A DNA stretch of 11,293 bases from assembly GCA_027011835.1 (NCBI GenBank), contig JALUZN010000132.1, forward strand, positions 1 through 11,293. The letters run 5' to 3'. Numbering within the stretch: position 1 is the first letter of the stretch; each line of letters begins with the position of its first letter. The notes beneath the pieces were generated by a model. The model was given only the letters and a program-made list of their open reading frames with translations. It ran no database searches and was not told where the DNA came from. The DNA comes from Draconibacterium sp. GTDB taxonomy: Bacteria > Bacteroidota > Bacteroidia > Bacteroidales > Prolixibacteraceae. A program made the translations under genes and the position numbers. This document shows positions 1-7,463 of this stretch, piece by piece.

Positions 1-8
1 AAATCCAG

Positions 9-47
9 ATAAATATTTATAAATACTTGTAATAAATAAATATTTGT
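9..47. promoter_or_regulatory. AT-rich leader with three near-identical 10-mers, possible operator
   Basis: Three related decamers lie in one direction: AAATATTTAT at 11-20, AAATACTTGT at 21-30 and AAATATTTGT at 38-47. The first sits inside a perfect 12-bp palindrome, ATAAATATTTAT (9-20). They lie about 50-85 bases before the regulator start, where an autoregulatory site of a GntR/LacI-type protein would be expected. No clean TAnnTTTG promoter match is present, and AT-rich DNA produces such repeats by chance, so the operator role is inference. Confidence 0.35.
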
Positions 48-70
48 GTGTATATTAGCTGTCCTGAAAA

Positions 71-90
71 TATAGCATAGTATAGCACAG
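71..90 (+). repeat. Tandem 10-bp repeat just before the regulator start
   Basis: TATAGCATAG (71-80) is followed directly by TATAGCACAG (81-90), nine identities out of ten, ending four bases before the ATG at 95. The stretch has no Shine-Dalgarno sequence, as is usual in Bacteroidota. It may be part of the 5' untranslated region or a protein-binding site; nothing in the sequence decides which. Confidence 0.4.
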
Positions 91-94
91 TGAA

Positions 95-1120
95 ATGACT
101 GCAAGTATTTCTCAATCGTTAAAAGAGAGGATTAGAAACTGGATTTTAGCAAAAATTCAGGACGGGAAGTGGCTTCCCGGCGAAAAGATTTCGTCGATAA
201 ATCAAATTGCATTAGAATTTGATGCAAGTCGCGAAACTGTTCGGTTGAGTCTGGAGAATCTTGTTCAGCGAGGAGTTTTGGTGCCGAAACAGGGGATGGG
301 CTATTTTGTTGCTTCGCAGAGTGGAATAAACTTGCGGGTTGCACTTCTTTGTAAAATAGATGGCGTATATGTAAAGCCAATTTATCAGGGGTTGGTTGAT
401 GAAAGCGGAGAGAATATCTCCATTCAAATTAACGAAATACGCCAGCCGAAAAAAGCGTTAACTGCACTGCTCGAAGATTTTATTACCCGCCAGGCCATCG
501 ACCGCATTCTTGTTATTCCCGAGCCGGGGAAAGAGGAAGAAACTGACGCTTTTCTGCGACCCTTTAAACGTCGTATTCAAATAGGCTGGATTGATAAAGC
601 CCCTGCAAAAACAAAAGACCCCGTGTTTTTGTGCGATTATAAAACGTGTGTTAATATTGTTGTCGACAATTACCGGACTACCAATATCGAACAGGTGTAT
701 TACTATTCTCGAAATCCGGAAGACCATTCGGTATTCACAACCATGCGCAAAACATTCAGGAAGGCAATCTCTAAAAACAGTAATTCAAATCTTGTTATTT
801 CCGACTGGCAACATTTGTTGTCGATAATTAATAGGCAAAACAAGCCGATTGGAATTTTGGCTGAGTCGGATATTGAGGCTATATTTTTGCTTTCGCGATT
901 AAAATCTAATAACATAAAAATTCCTCAGCAGGTTTCAATAATAAGTTGCGATAATTCGGAAATTACAGAGCTCGTAACACCAACAATAACTTCAGTCGAT
1001 CCCGGATTTATTGAGGTAGGCAGAAAAGTAAGAAACTGGATTAACGGTGAAGTGGAAAATAGTACCCCAATAAAATTTTACTCGACACCGATTTTAATAA
1101 AAAAAGAGAGTTCAATATAA
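95..1120 (+). CDS. GntR-family transcriptional regulator with LacI-like sugar-sensing domain (AraR-like architecture)
   Basis: A 341-residue predicted cytoplasmic DNA-binding regulator. Residues about 5-75 form a GntR winged helix: an initial helix followed by GKWLPGEKISS, a recognition-helix region containing SRETVRLSLENL, and a wing with RGVLVPKQGMGYFV. The rest, from about residue 78, resembles the periplasmic-binding-protein fold of LacI repressors. The C-terminal run VSIISCDNSE, then a PTITSVD segment and a terminal EVGRKVRNWI helix, matches the LacI core. This domain order is known from arabinose repressor AraR and relatives, which bind a sugar and release DNA. It lies 17 bases ahead of the glycosidase-like gene in the same direction, so it probably controls this locus. 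The ligand is unknown. The ATG at 95 is preferred because the winged helix begins directly after it. The class is confident; the target genes are inferred. Confidence 0.88.
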   Translation: MTASISQSLKERIRNWILAKIQDGKWLPGEKISSINQIALEFDASRETVRLSLENLVQRGVLVPKQGMGYFVASQSGINLRVALLCKIDGVYVKPIYQGLVDESGENISIQINEIRQPKKALTALLEDFITRQAIDRILVIPEPGKEEETDAFLRPFKRRIQIGWIDKAPAKTKDPVFLCDYKTCVNIVVDNYRTTNIEQVYYYSRNPEDHSVFTTMRKTFRKAISKNSNSNLVISDWQHLLSIINRQNKPIGILAESDIEAIFLLSRLKSNNIKIPQQVSIISCDNSEITELVTPTITSVDPGFIEVGRKVRNWINGEVENSTPIKFYSTPILIKKESSI

Positions 1121-1137
1121 ATTTTAGTTATAGGGTT

Positions 1138-3387
1138 ATGCAACAATCAACAACATATCGAATAAAAGATGTAAAGTATTTAATCATTATTTTTATTTCA
1201 CTGAATCTGTTTTCGTGTACTACCCAGCCGATAAAAAATGCAAGCAACGATATTGTTATTGAGAATGCCGGAATGAAGCTTGTAATTAGCAGCGAAGGCC
1301 GGGCAAAAAGTCTGATTGACAAATCGGCTGGCGAGGAGTGTTTAATGCAGGGTGTAAAAATACCCGCATTTACATTGATGCAAAAACGCCCTTACGACAA
1401 CGAAGTACAATTGGCATACCCGGCAAAACAAAGAACATTTGCTGCCGACACGGTTTACCGTCAGGGCGATAATTTAATTGTTGGTTTCGAATTGACCGAT
1501 TACGAAGCGGTAATAGGGGTAAATATTACTGAGGATTATATTGGGTTCACTCTAAAAAAACTGCAGTACCATATGGCAAAGTTTGGTGTAAAGCGCCGTA
1601 CCGAAGTTGACGGTTTTACGCTTTTGCAATTGCCGGTAAAAAACCGGGGGCATTTTGGCGAACTGCTAAATGTGGTTTGGGACAAAAATACAGCAGTTAA
1701 TTTGCTTGCCATCGATTCGTATGCACAAATTGATGCCGATGTGCGCAATGGATATAAAATACTGAAAGCAGGAGGAATTGCCGGTGTTAAAGTGGAGGGC
1801 GTTGGTGCCGCACTTATTACAGCACCCACAAACAAATTACTCGATAAAATCGACCGGGTTGAACGCGATTTTAATCTTCCTCTTGGTGTAAAAAGTCGTA
1901 GAAGCAAAGAGTATAAAAATTCTTATTACGAACTTAGAAATGTTACGGTAAAAAACATTGACGAACATATAAAGTATGCAAAGCAAGCCGGATTCAGGCA
2001 GATGGTAATTTATTACACCGATTTTGCTCCGAGTGTGGGACATTTTAAATGGAGTCCCAAATACCCGAACGGGATGAAAGATTTAAAAGAAATTGCAAAA
2101 AAAATAGAAGCCGCCGGAATGATTATGGGCTTCCATATTCATTATAATAAAGCCAATATTAAAGATTCGTACGTAACACCAGTTCCCGACAACCGACTAA
2201 ACTTAAGAACTATTTTTACACTTCGTACCGATCTTAAAAAAGGGCAAACAACCATTACTGTCGAGGAAAATCCGAAAGGAACTACTCTTGAAAATGGCCG
2301 GCGGATTCTTAAAATTGGGAAAGAGTTGGTGTCGTTCGAAAATTATACAACAACGCCTCCCTATCAGTTTCTAAATTGCAAAAGAGCGATTTTAAATACT
2401 ACGGAGGTAAATCGGGAGTCGGGCGATTTAATAGGACTGCTCGACGTAGATACCTGGCCGATATTTGTAAGGTTTAACCAGAAAACCGACATTCAGCAAG
2501 AGGTTGCCGCAAGGTTGGCGAACATTATTAAAGAAACAGGAATAAAATTTATCTATTACGATGGTGCAGAAGATGTTCCTGAACCATATTGGTACAATGT
2601 TTCGAAAGCTCAGCTCGATGTTTACAATGCTCTCGAAACAAAATCGATATTTGCTGAGGGAGCACTGAAATCGCACTTTAGTTGGCACATTCTTACCCGT
2701 GGAAATGCATTCGATACTTTTGCTCCGGAGGTAATAAAAGAGGCCACACGCAAACATCCTCAAGCCGAAATGGAGTTAGTCTCAAACGATTTTACCTCCA
2801 TCGATTTCGGGTGGATAAAATACACACCTCCATCGGATAAAACCATTGGAATTCAGCCCGATATGCTTGGATTTGTAACAAGCAGAGCTGCCGGTTGGAA
2901 CTCCATAATTTCGTTGCTTGGCAAACTCGAGAATTTTAAAAATCATCCGCGAACAAAAGATAATCTCGAAGTGGTTCGCCGGTGGGAAGAGGCACGTGTA
3001 AATGGCTTTTTAACTAACGAGATACGGGAACAACTCAAATCTCATTTCCAGGAACATACACTGTTAATAAACGAGAAAGGAGAGTTTGAGCTTCAACCAT
3101 ACGAGCAAATTAAAAATGTAGCCGGAGGAGATAAAAATATCCGCGCATTTATTTTTGAAAGAAATAATAAAACCTGGGTGGTGTATTGGCACACGTCGGG
3201 AAGTGGCAGATTGGAATTGCCGGTTAATGCAAAAGATATTACGCTCTATAAAGAGTTGGGCAGGGAAATTCCTGTAAATAGCAAGGAAGGTAAAGTTGTT
3301 CTGCCTGTAAACGATCGCCGTTATATCGAGTTTAATTTGCCTCGAAATGAGGTAATAAAACGAATGGAAGAAACAAAATTGTTATAG
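1138..3387 (+). CDS. Putative glycoside hydrolase lipoprotein (TIM barrel with inserted beta domain)
   Basis: A 749-residue predicted lipoprotein. The signal is a basic start, a hydrophobic run (residues 14-25) and lipobox LFSC with Cys27. Residues about 33-255 look all-beta, like the N-terminal sandwich of GH31/GH36/GH97-type enzymes. From about 262 alternating helices and strands suggest a TIM barrel, with strand-end motifs IYYTDF (291-296), MGFHIHY, and IYYDGAED (472-479, Asp475), then FAEGALKSHFSWH (505-517, Glu507). Asp475 and Glu507 are my candidates for catalytic acids. Residues about 357-435 interrupt the barrel with a small beta-rich module of the type that carries 'GRRILKIGKELVSFEN'. 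A further beta domain closes the protein (about 660-749). I cannot place it in a numbered GH family. It is 17 bases after the regulator and 26 bases before the oxidoreductase gene, probably in one operon. The substrate is unknown. Confidence 0.7.
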   Translation: MQQSTTYRIKDVKYLIIIFISLNLFSCTTQPIKNASNDIVIENAGMKLVISSEGRAKSLIDKSAGEECLMQGVKIPAFTLMQKRPYDNEVQLAYPAKQRTFAADTVYRQGDNLIVGFELTDYEAVIGVNITEDYIGFTLKKLQYHMAKFGVKRRTEVDGFTLLQLPVKNRGHFGELLNVVWDKNTAVNLLAIDSYAQIDADVRNGYKILKAGGIAGVKVEGVGAALITAPTNKLLDKIDRVERDFNLPLGVKSRRSKEYKNSYYELRNVTVKNIDEHIKYAKQAGFRQMVIYYTDFAPSVGHFKWSPKYPNGMKDLKEIAKKIEAAGMIMGFHIHYNKANIKDSYVTPVPDNRLNLRTIFTLRTDLKKGQTTITVEENPKGTTLENGRRILKIGKELVSFENYTTTPPYQFLNCKRAILNTTEVNRESGDLIGLLDVDTWPIFVRFNQKTDIQQEVAARLANIIKETGIKFIYYDGAEDVPEPYWYNVSKAQLDVYNALETKSIFAEGALKSHFSWHILTRGNAFDTFAPEVIKEATRKHPQAEMELVSNDFTSIDFGWIKYTPPSDKTIGIQPDMLGFVTSRAAGWNSIISLLGKLENFKNHPRTKDNLEVVRRWEEARVNGFLTNEIREQLKSHFQEHTLLINEKGEFELQPYEQIKNVAGGDKNIRAFIFERNNKTWVVYWHTSGSGRLELPVNAKDITLYKELGREIPVNSKEGKVVLPVNDRRYIEFNLPRNEVIKRMEETKLL

Positions 3388-3413
3388 AAAATAGTAATTA
3401 AATAACTTTTATT

Positions 3414-4766
3414 ATGAAACGAAGGAAATTTATTGAAAATAGCACAAAAGTTGTTGCGGCAACAACTGTGCTTCCGCTAAACTCAATGGCGAAAAATAGT
3501 GTAAGCGCAAGAGCAGAACAAAAGCTGAAAGTTGTATTGGTTGGTACCGGAAGTCGTGGAAGCTCGGCTTGGGGAAGGAGTTTGCTGGAAGGGTATAGCA
3601 AGTGGGTTGAAATGGTTGGCTTGTGCGATATTAACCATAAACGTGCCGAGTATGCCAAAAAGTATATGGGGGCTGAAAATGCGAAAACTTACGAGGCAAA
3701 AGATTTCGATCTAATGATTAAAGAGACTCAGCCCGATGTGGTAATTGTTACCACCACCGACCATTTTCATGTCGATTATATTGTTCGGGCAATGGAACTG
3801 GGTGTCGATGTAATTTCAGAAAAACCAATAGCAACCGAAGTTGAACAGTGCCAACGTATTTTAGACACCGAATTTAAAACCGGAAGAAAAGTAACTGTCG
3901 GGTTCAATATGCGGTTTATGAATATGTCGCCCGAAATTAAGCGGGTACTCGATTCAGGAGAGTTAGGTAAGATTATCTCGGTCGATTTTCAGGAGTACCT
4001 CGATTTAGACCACGGCTCGTCGTATTTTCGCAGATGGCACGGTAAAATTAAATATTCAGGTTCGTTGCTGGTACACAAAGCATCGCACCATTTCGACCTT
4101 GTGAACTGGTACCTCGGTGCCGACCCGGTTGAAGTTCAGGCAATGGGAAAAGTAGCTTATTACGGAAAAAATCACTCGTTCAGAGGTCGCAACTGCCGCA
4201 GTTGTGCTTTTACCGATAAATGCAAGATGTATTGGGACATCACAAAAAGCGAACGAATGATGGACTTGTATGTGAAGTGCGAAGATGTTGACGGATATTT
4301 CCGCGATGGTTGCGTTTGGGACAACGATATTGATACGTACGACGTTACAACAACACAGGTTGTTTACGATAATGGAACATTACTTACCTACACGCAAAAC
4401 ACAAACCTTGCCTACGAAGGACAGTACATCAGTTTTACCGGAGAAAACGGAAGAATGGATGTGAGATTGTACAACCGCCAACCCTGGGAAGAGCCGGCAC
4501 CCATTGAAATTCGCATTTCGAAAGACACAAAAACGACGAAGCTTTATACCATCGATAACGATAAAGGAAATCATGGAGGAGCCGATAAAAAGGTAAAAGA
4601 TTTAATTTTCGATCCTGAAAAGAAAGATAATCTTCGCCAGCGGGCAGGAAGTCGCGCCGGAGTTATGGCAAGTTTAATTGGTATTGCTGCACGCCAGTCG
4701 ATTGAAACAGGTGAAAAAGTAGAAATAAAAGATTTGGTGGAATTTCCAACCACCTGGCAAGGATAA
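3414..4766 (+). CDS. Tat-exported Gfo/Idh/MocA family oxidoreductase with cysteine cluster
   Basis: A 450-residue NAD(P)-type oxidoreductase. The N-terminus MKRRKFIENS followed by a weakly hydrophobic, Ala/Val-rich stretch resembles a twin-arginine signal, consistent with export of a folded, cofactor-loaded protein. The Rossmann fold starts near residue 40 with KVVLVGTGSRGSSAWG; EKP at 136-138 (Lys137) is the family's conserved lysine motif. VGFNMRFMN and HKASHHFD (221-228) follow, the latter at the position of the usual catalytic histidine region. An uncommon feature is Cys261, Cys264 and Cys270 in NCRSCAFTDKC, with Cys289 and Cys300 nearby, suggesting a bound metal. Some relatives (GH109) cleave glycosides through NAD-dependent oxidation at C3; others make keto-sugars. 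It follows the putative glycosidase gene by 26 bases and precedes a terminator, so it is likely the last gene of its operon. The family is confident, the reaction is not. Confidence 0.85.
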   Translation: MKRRKFIENSTKVVAATTVLPLNSMAKNSVSARAEQKLKVVLVGTGSRGSSAWGRSLLEGYSKWVEMVGLCDINHKRAEYAKKYMGAENAKTYEAKDFDLMIKETQPDVVIVTTTDHFHVDYIVRAMELGVDVISEKPIATEVEQCQRILDTEFKTGRKVTVGFNMRFMNMSPEIKRVLDSGELGKIISVDFQEYLDLDHGSSYFRRWHGKIKYSGSLLVHKASHHFDLVNWYLGADPVEVQAMGKVAYYGKNHSFRGRNCRSCAFTDKCKMYWDITKSERMMDLYVKCEDVDGYFRDGCVWDNDIDTYDVTTTQVVYDNGTLLTYTQNTNLAYEGQYISFTGENGRMDVRLYNRQPWEEPAPIEIRISKDTKTTKLYTIDNDKGNHGGADKKVKDLIFDPEKKDNLRQRAGSRAGVMASLIGIAARQSIETGEKVEIKDLVEFPTTWQG

Positions 4767-4845
4767 TTTAAAACGATGATTACTTGTTCTGATTGAATAT
4801 CAGGAATAAGTAAAATCCTATACTAACTAACTATCTAACAACCAT

Positions 4846-4894
4846 AAGGCAGGAATAAAGGTTAGCGCAAGGTAACCTTTTACCTGTCTTTTTT
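4846..4894 (+). terminator. Rho-independent terminator after the first gene block
   Basis: AAAGGTTA (4857-4864) pairs perfectly with TAACCTTT (4873-4880) around an 8-base loop. After a small internal loop the stem continues with CAGG (4850-4853) against CCTG (4883-4886), plus a G-T pair and three further pairs (4846-4848 with 4888-4890). A run of six T follows (4889-4894). It lies 79 bases after the first oxidoreductase stop and would separate the 95-4766 block from the 4972 gene. Confidence 0.75.
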
Positions 4895-4923
4895 ATAAAG
4901 TTGTTTAAACAACTTCTATAAAA
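4891..4923. repeat. 18-bp perfect palindrome within a longer imperfect palindrome; operator or second hairpin
   Basis: The core AAGTTGTTTAAACAACTT (4898-4915) is identical to its reverse complement. Beyond one extra base (C4916), TTTTATA (4891-4897) and TATAAAA (4917-4923) extend the symmetry to 16 pairs. The absence of any loop is more typical of a dimeric-regulator binding site than of an RNA hairpin, but it directly follows the terminator T run and could also act as a second, A-rich/T-rich bounded hairpin. It sits about 50 bases before the esterase start at 4972, a suitable operator position. Confidence 0.6.
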
Positions 4924-4971
4924 AAAGTCCACGTTTCAATCTCTTTTCCGAATTAAAAAACCGGATTAAAA

Positions 4972-7380
4972 ATGAATCAATTTTCGAAAAAAAGAATAAA
5001 CTGTTTTATTGCTTTTCTTTTGCTGTTTCTTTTTGCATGCAGTACAAACAAGAATAGCAATAAACCGGAAAATCATCCGGTAAAAAAAGTTGCAAATAAA
5101 GAAAAGCAGTTAAACGACCTCAAAAGAATTGTTGAACTTTTACCTCCCGATAATACTAAAAGCGGACACGTGTCGTTTTTAGATACTACGTTTACCGATT
5201 GGTTAAAAAGAACAGGCGAATTACCTCCCGATTTCGATACTATGCCTTCCATTCCGTTTTTACCAAATCCTTTAATTCTCGATGAGGGTCGAACAAATAT
5301 CCGCATTGAAAATAAAAAACAGTGGGAACAAAAACGAAAGTGGATGAGAGAGAAACTGGCTTACTATATTACGGGTACTTGTCCACCAAAACCAACAAAT
5401 TTAAAGGCCGAAATAATAAGCGAAAAAAAAGATGGTCGGGTAACTTTACGCTTGGTACGGCTGTCTTTTGGGCCAGGTCATAAAGCAACACTCACACTCG
5501 AATTAATGATTCCGCCCGGCGACGGCCCGTTTCCTGTTTTTCTAACGCAATGGAATCATCGTGAGTGGGCGCAGGTTGCCGTTCGCAGAGGTTATGCCGG
5601 ATGTATTTATGCCGGTTCCGACGATAAAGACGATACCGAAAAGTATGCCGAAATCTGGGCAGGGAAATACGATTTTAGCCGACTGATGCGGCGTGCTTAT
5701 GGAGCATCGCGGGCGGTCGATTATTTATACACACTCCCTTTTGTCGATAAAAATAAAATAGCCTTAACCGGTCATTCACGAAACGGAAAACAGTCGTTAA
5801 TGGCAGCTGCTTTCGACGAGCGAATTGCTGCTGTAATACCAAGTAGCGGCGGAACAGGAGCCGAAATTCCCTGGCGGTATTGTTCTCATAAATACGATGT
5901 TGAAGATATTGCCCTGTTAACTTGCGCCCGCCCATCGTGGTTTCATCCGCGATTACGTTTTTTTATAGGGCGCGAGAATAAACTTCCTGTCGACCAAAAC
6001 CTGTTTATGGCGCTGGTTGCTCCGCGTGGGCTTATGCTCAGCACATCAATAAACGAGCGGGGATCGAATCCGTGGGGAGCCGAGCAGGCATTTCTCTCGG
6101 CACAAAAAGTTTACGATTTTTTAGGCGCAAAAGACAATATTGCAATCAGGTTACGACACGGGAAACACTCGGTTCGTGCACAGGATATGGAAGATTACAT
6201 CGATTTTTTTGATTTCGTTTTTGGACGAAGCAGCGAGAAACCTCAAAACAAATTGTACTTCTCGTACTCTTTCGGTAATTGGTGTAAACTTAGCGGCGAA
6301 AAAGTAAATCTTCAAAATTATCCGGCAAGAAATACCGGCGATTTACTTCTTGATGATAACAGTAAAACAATCAATTCGGTTGACGGTTGGGAGGCGAAAA
6401 AGCCACAAATAAAAAAGAATATTCGATGGGTTTTAGGTGACCAACCACCCGGAGTTACGAATTTTGGCCCCCGCAATTTTAAAGTAAAAGGATTTGGCGA
6501 AGAAAGTTTTGGAAACATTATTCCACGACCCGTTGAAACGGATAAAATGGGATGTGTTGAATTTAGCCCGTATCATGGATTTGGCGATCAGCTTTTTGGC
6601 TCCCTCTACTATCCTAAAAAGAAAATTGAAACTTTGGAAAAAGGAAAACTTCCGGTAGTTATTTATTTGCACGAGTACGATTTTAACCAAGGATTTTCAT
6701 CGATGACATTCGACCACGAAATACAATCTTTTTTCGAGAAGATGGTTGCGCAGGGATTTGCTGTTTTTGCATACGATATGATTGGGTTTGGAAATAGAAA
6801 CGAAGAGGGAACCCGGTTTTATGAACGCTATCCACACTGGTCGAAAATGGGAAAATCGGTGGCAGATCTTAAAGGAGCTGTCGATGCGTTAACTCATTAC
6901 GATTTAATCGATAGCTCGAAAATATTTGTTGTGGGATATTCTTACGGAGCAACTGTTGCTCTGTATGGTGCTGCCACCGATAAGCGAATTGCAGGTGTGG
7001 TAAGTGTTGCCGGATTTACTCCGCTACGCCTTGCCACAGCCGACAAAGGAATGGAAGGGGTACAAATGTATTCGCACCTGAACAGCGGACAATTACCACG
7101 TTTAGGATTTTTTGTGGGGAACGAAGCAAAAATTCCGGCCGATTTTAACGAAGTGCTGGCTTGTATTGCTCCACGACCACTTTTAGTAATTGCTCCGAAA
7201 ATGGATAAGGATGCCAGTAATTCAGATGTTCAGAACTGTGTAAAACAGGTGAAAAAAGTGTACCAACTCTACAATAAACAAAATAATATTGAGATGTTTT
7301 TGCCCAACGACTACAATCGATTTTCGTATCCGATGCGCGATAAAACATACGAGTGGGCCGCTGCACAATTAAGAAAATAA
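4972..7380 (+). CDS. Tandem alpha/beta-hydrolase lipoprotein: CE15-like glucuronoyl esterase domain plus second esterase-like domain
   Basis: An 802-residue predicted lipoprotein (lipobox LFAC, Cys23). Domain 1 (about 104-415) has the CE15 nucleophile motif GHSRNGK (267-273, Ser269), followed by AAVIPSSGGTGAEIPWR, and RHGKHS (395-400), with His399 the likely catalytic histidine; the acid may be in the stretch NERGSNPWGAEQAF. CE15 enzymes cleave ester bonds between glucuronic acid on xylan and lignin alcohols. Domain 2 (about 524-801) is a dienelactone-hydrolase/acetyl-xylan-esterase-like fold with GYSYG (655-659, Ser657) and a candidate acid at Asp745 or Asp747. Where a histidine is often found near the C-terminus there is DYNRF (780-784), so Asn782 may replace it. 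A linker of about 100 residues joins them. It begins a second block after the terminator and palindrome; the next gene is 83 bases on. The folds are well supported; the exact substrates are inferred. Confidence 0.85.
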   Translation: MNQFSKKRINCFIAFLLLFLFACSTNKNSNKPENHPVKKVANKEKQLNDLKRIVELLPPDNTKSGHVSFLDTTFTDWLKRTGELPPDFDTMPSIPFLPNPLILDEGRTNIRIENKKQWEQKRKWMREKLAYYITGTCPPKPTNLKAEIISEKKDGRVTLRLVRLSFGPGHKATLTLELMIPPGDGPFPVFLTQWNHREWAQVAVRRGYAGCIYAGSDDKDDTEKYAEIWAGKYDFSRLMRRAYGASRAVDYLYTLPFVDKNKIALTGHSRNGKQSLMAAAFDERIAAVIPSSGGTGAEIPWRYCSHKYDVEDIALLTCARPSWFHPRLRFFIGRENKLPVDQNLFMALVAPRGLMLSTSINERGSNPWGAEQAFLSAQKVYDFLGAKDNIAIRLRHGKHSVRAQDMEDYIDFFDFVFGRSSEKPQNKLYFSYSFGNWCKLSGEKVNLQNYPARNTGDLLLDDNSKTINSVDGWEAKKPQIKKNIRWVLGDQPPGVTNFGPRNFKVKGFGEESFGNIIPRPVETDKMGCVEFSPYHGFGDQLFGSLYYPKKKIETLEKGKLPVVIYLHEYDFNQGFSSMTFDHEIQSFFEKMVAQGFAVFAYDMIGFGNRNEEGTRFYERYPHWSKMGKSVADLKGAVDALTHYDLIDSSKIFVVGYSYGATVALYGAATDKRIAGVVSVAGFTPLRLATADKGMEGVQMYSHLNSGQLPRLGFFVGNEAKIPADFNEVLACIAPRPLLVIAPKMDKDASNSDVQNCVKQVKKVYQLYNKQNNIEMFLPNDYNRFSYPMRDKTYEWAAAQLRK

Positions 7381-7463
7381 TCGTTTAAAACGAAAGCAGA
7401 TAAGTAAAAAGAGGGTATTATTGTGCTAAAACAGAAATTAAATATAAAACGAAAAGAAGTGTT

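Noticed and set aside
1536..1907. Open frame of 123 codons on the - strand inside the putative glycosidase gene
   Set aside because: It is fully inside a well-supported gene on the other strand and shows no recognisable motif; it is a shadow frame.
4787..4805. Short inverted repeat TTCTGAT ... ATCAGGAA after the first oxidoreductase
   Set aside because: Only seven pairs including one G-T, no T run, and the much stronger structure at 4846-4894 explains termination.
7381..7393. Near-palindrome TCGTTT-A-AAACGA right after the tandem esterase stop
   Set aside because: Arms are only six bases, there is no loop for a hairpin and no T run, and a similar TTTAAAACGA after the stop at 4766 lacks the left arm, so a shared regulatory element is not supported.
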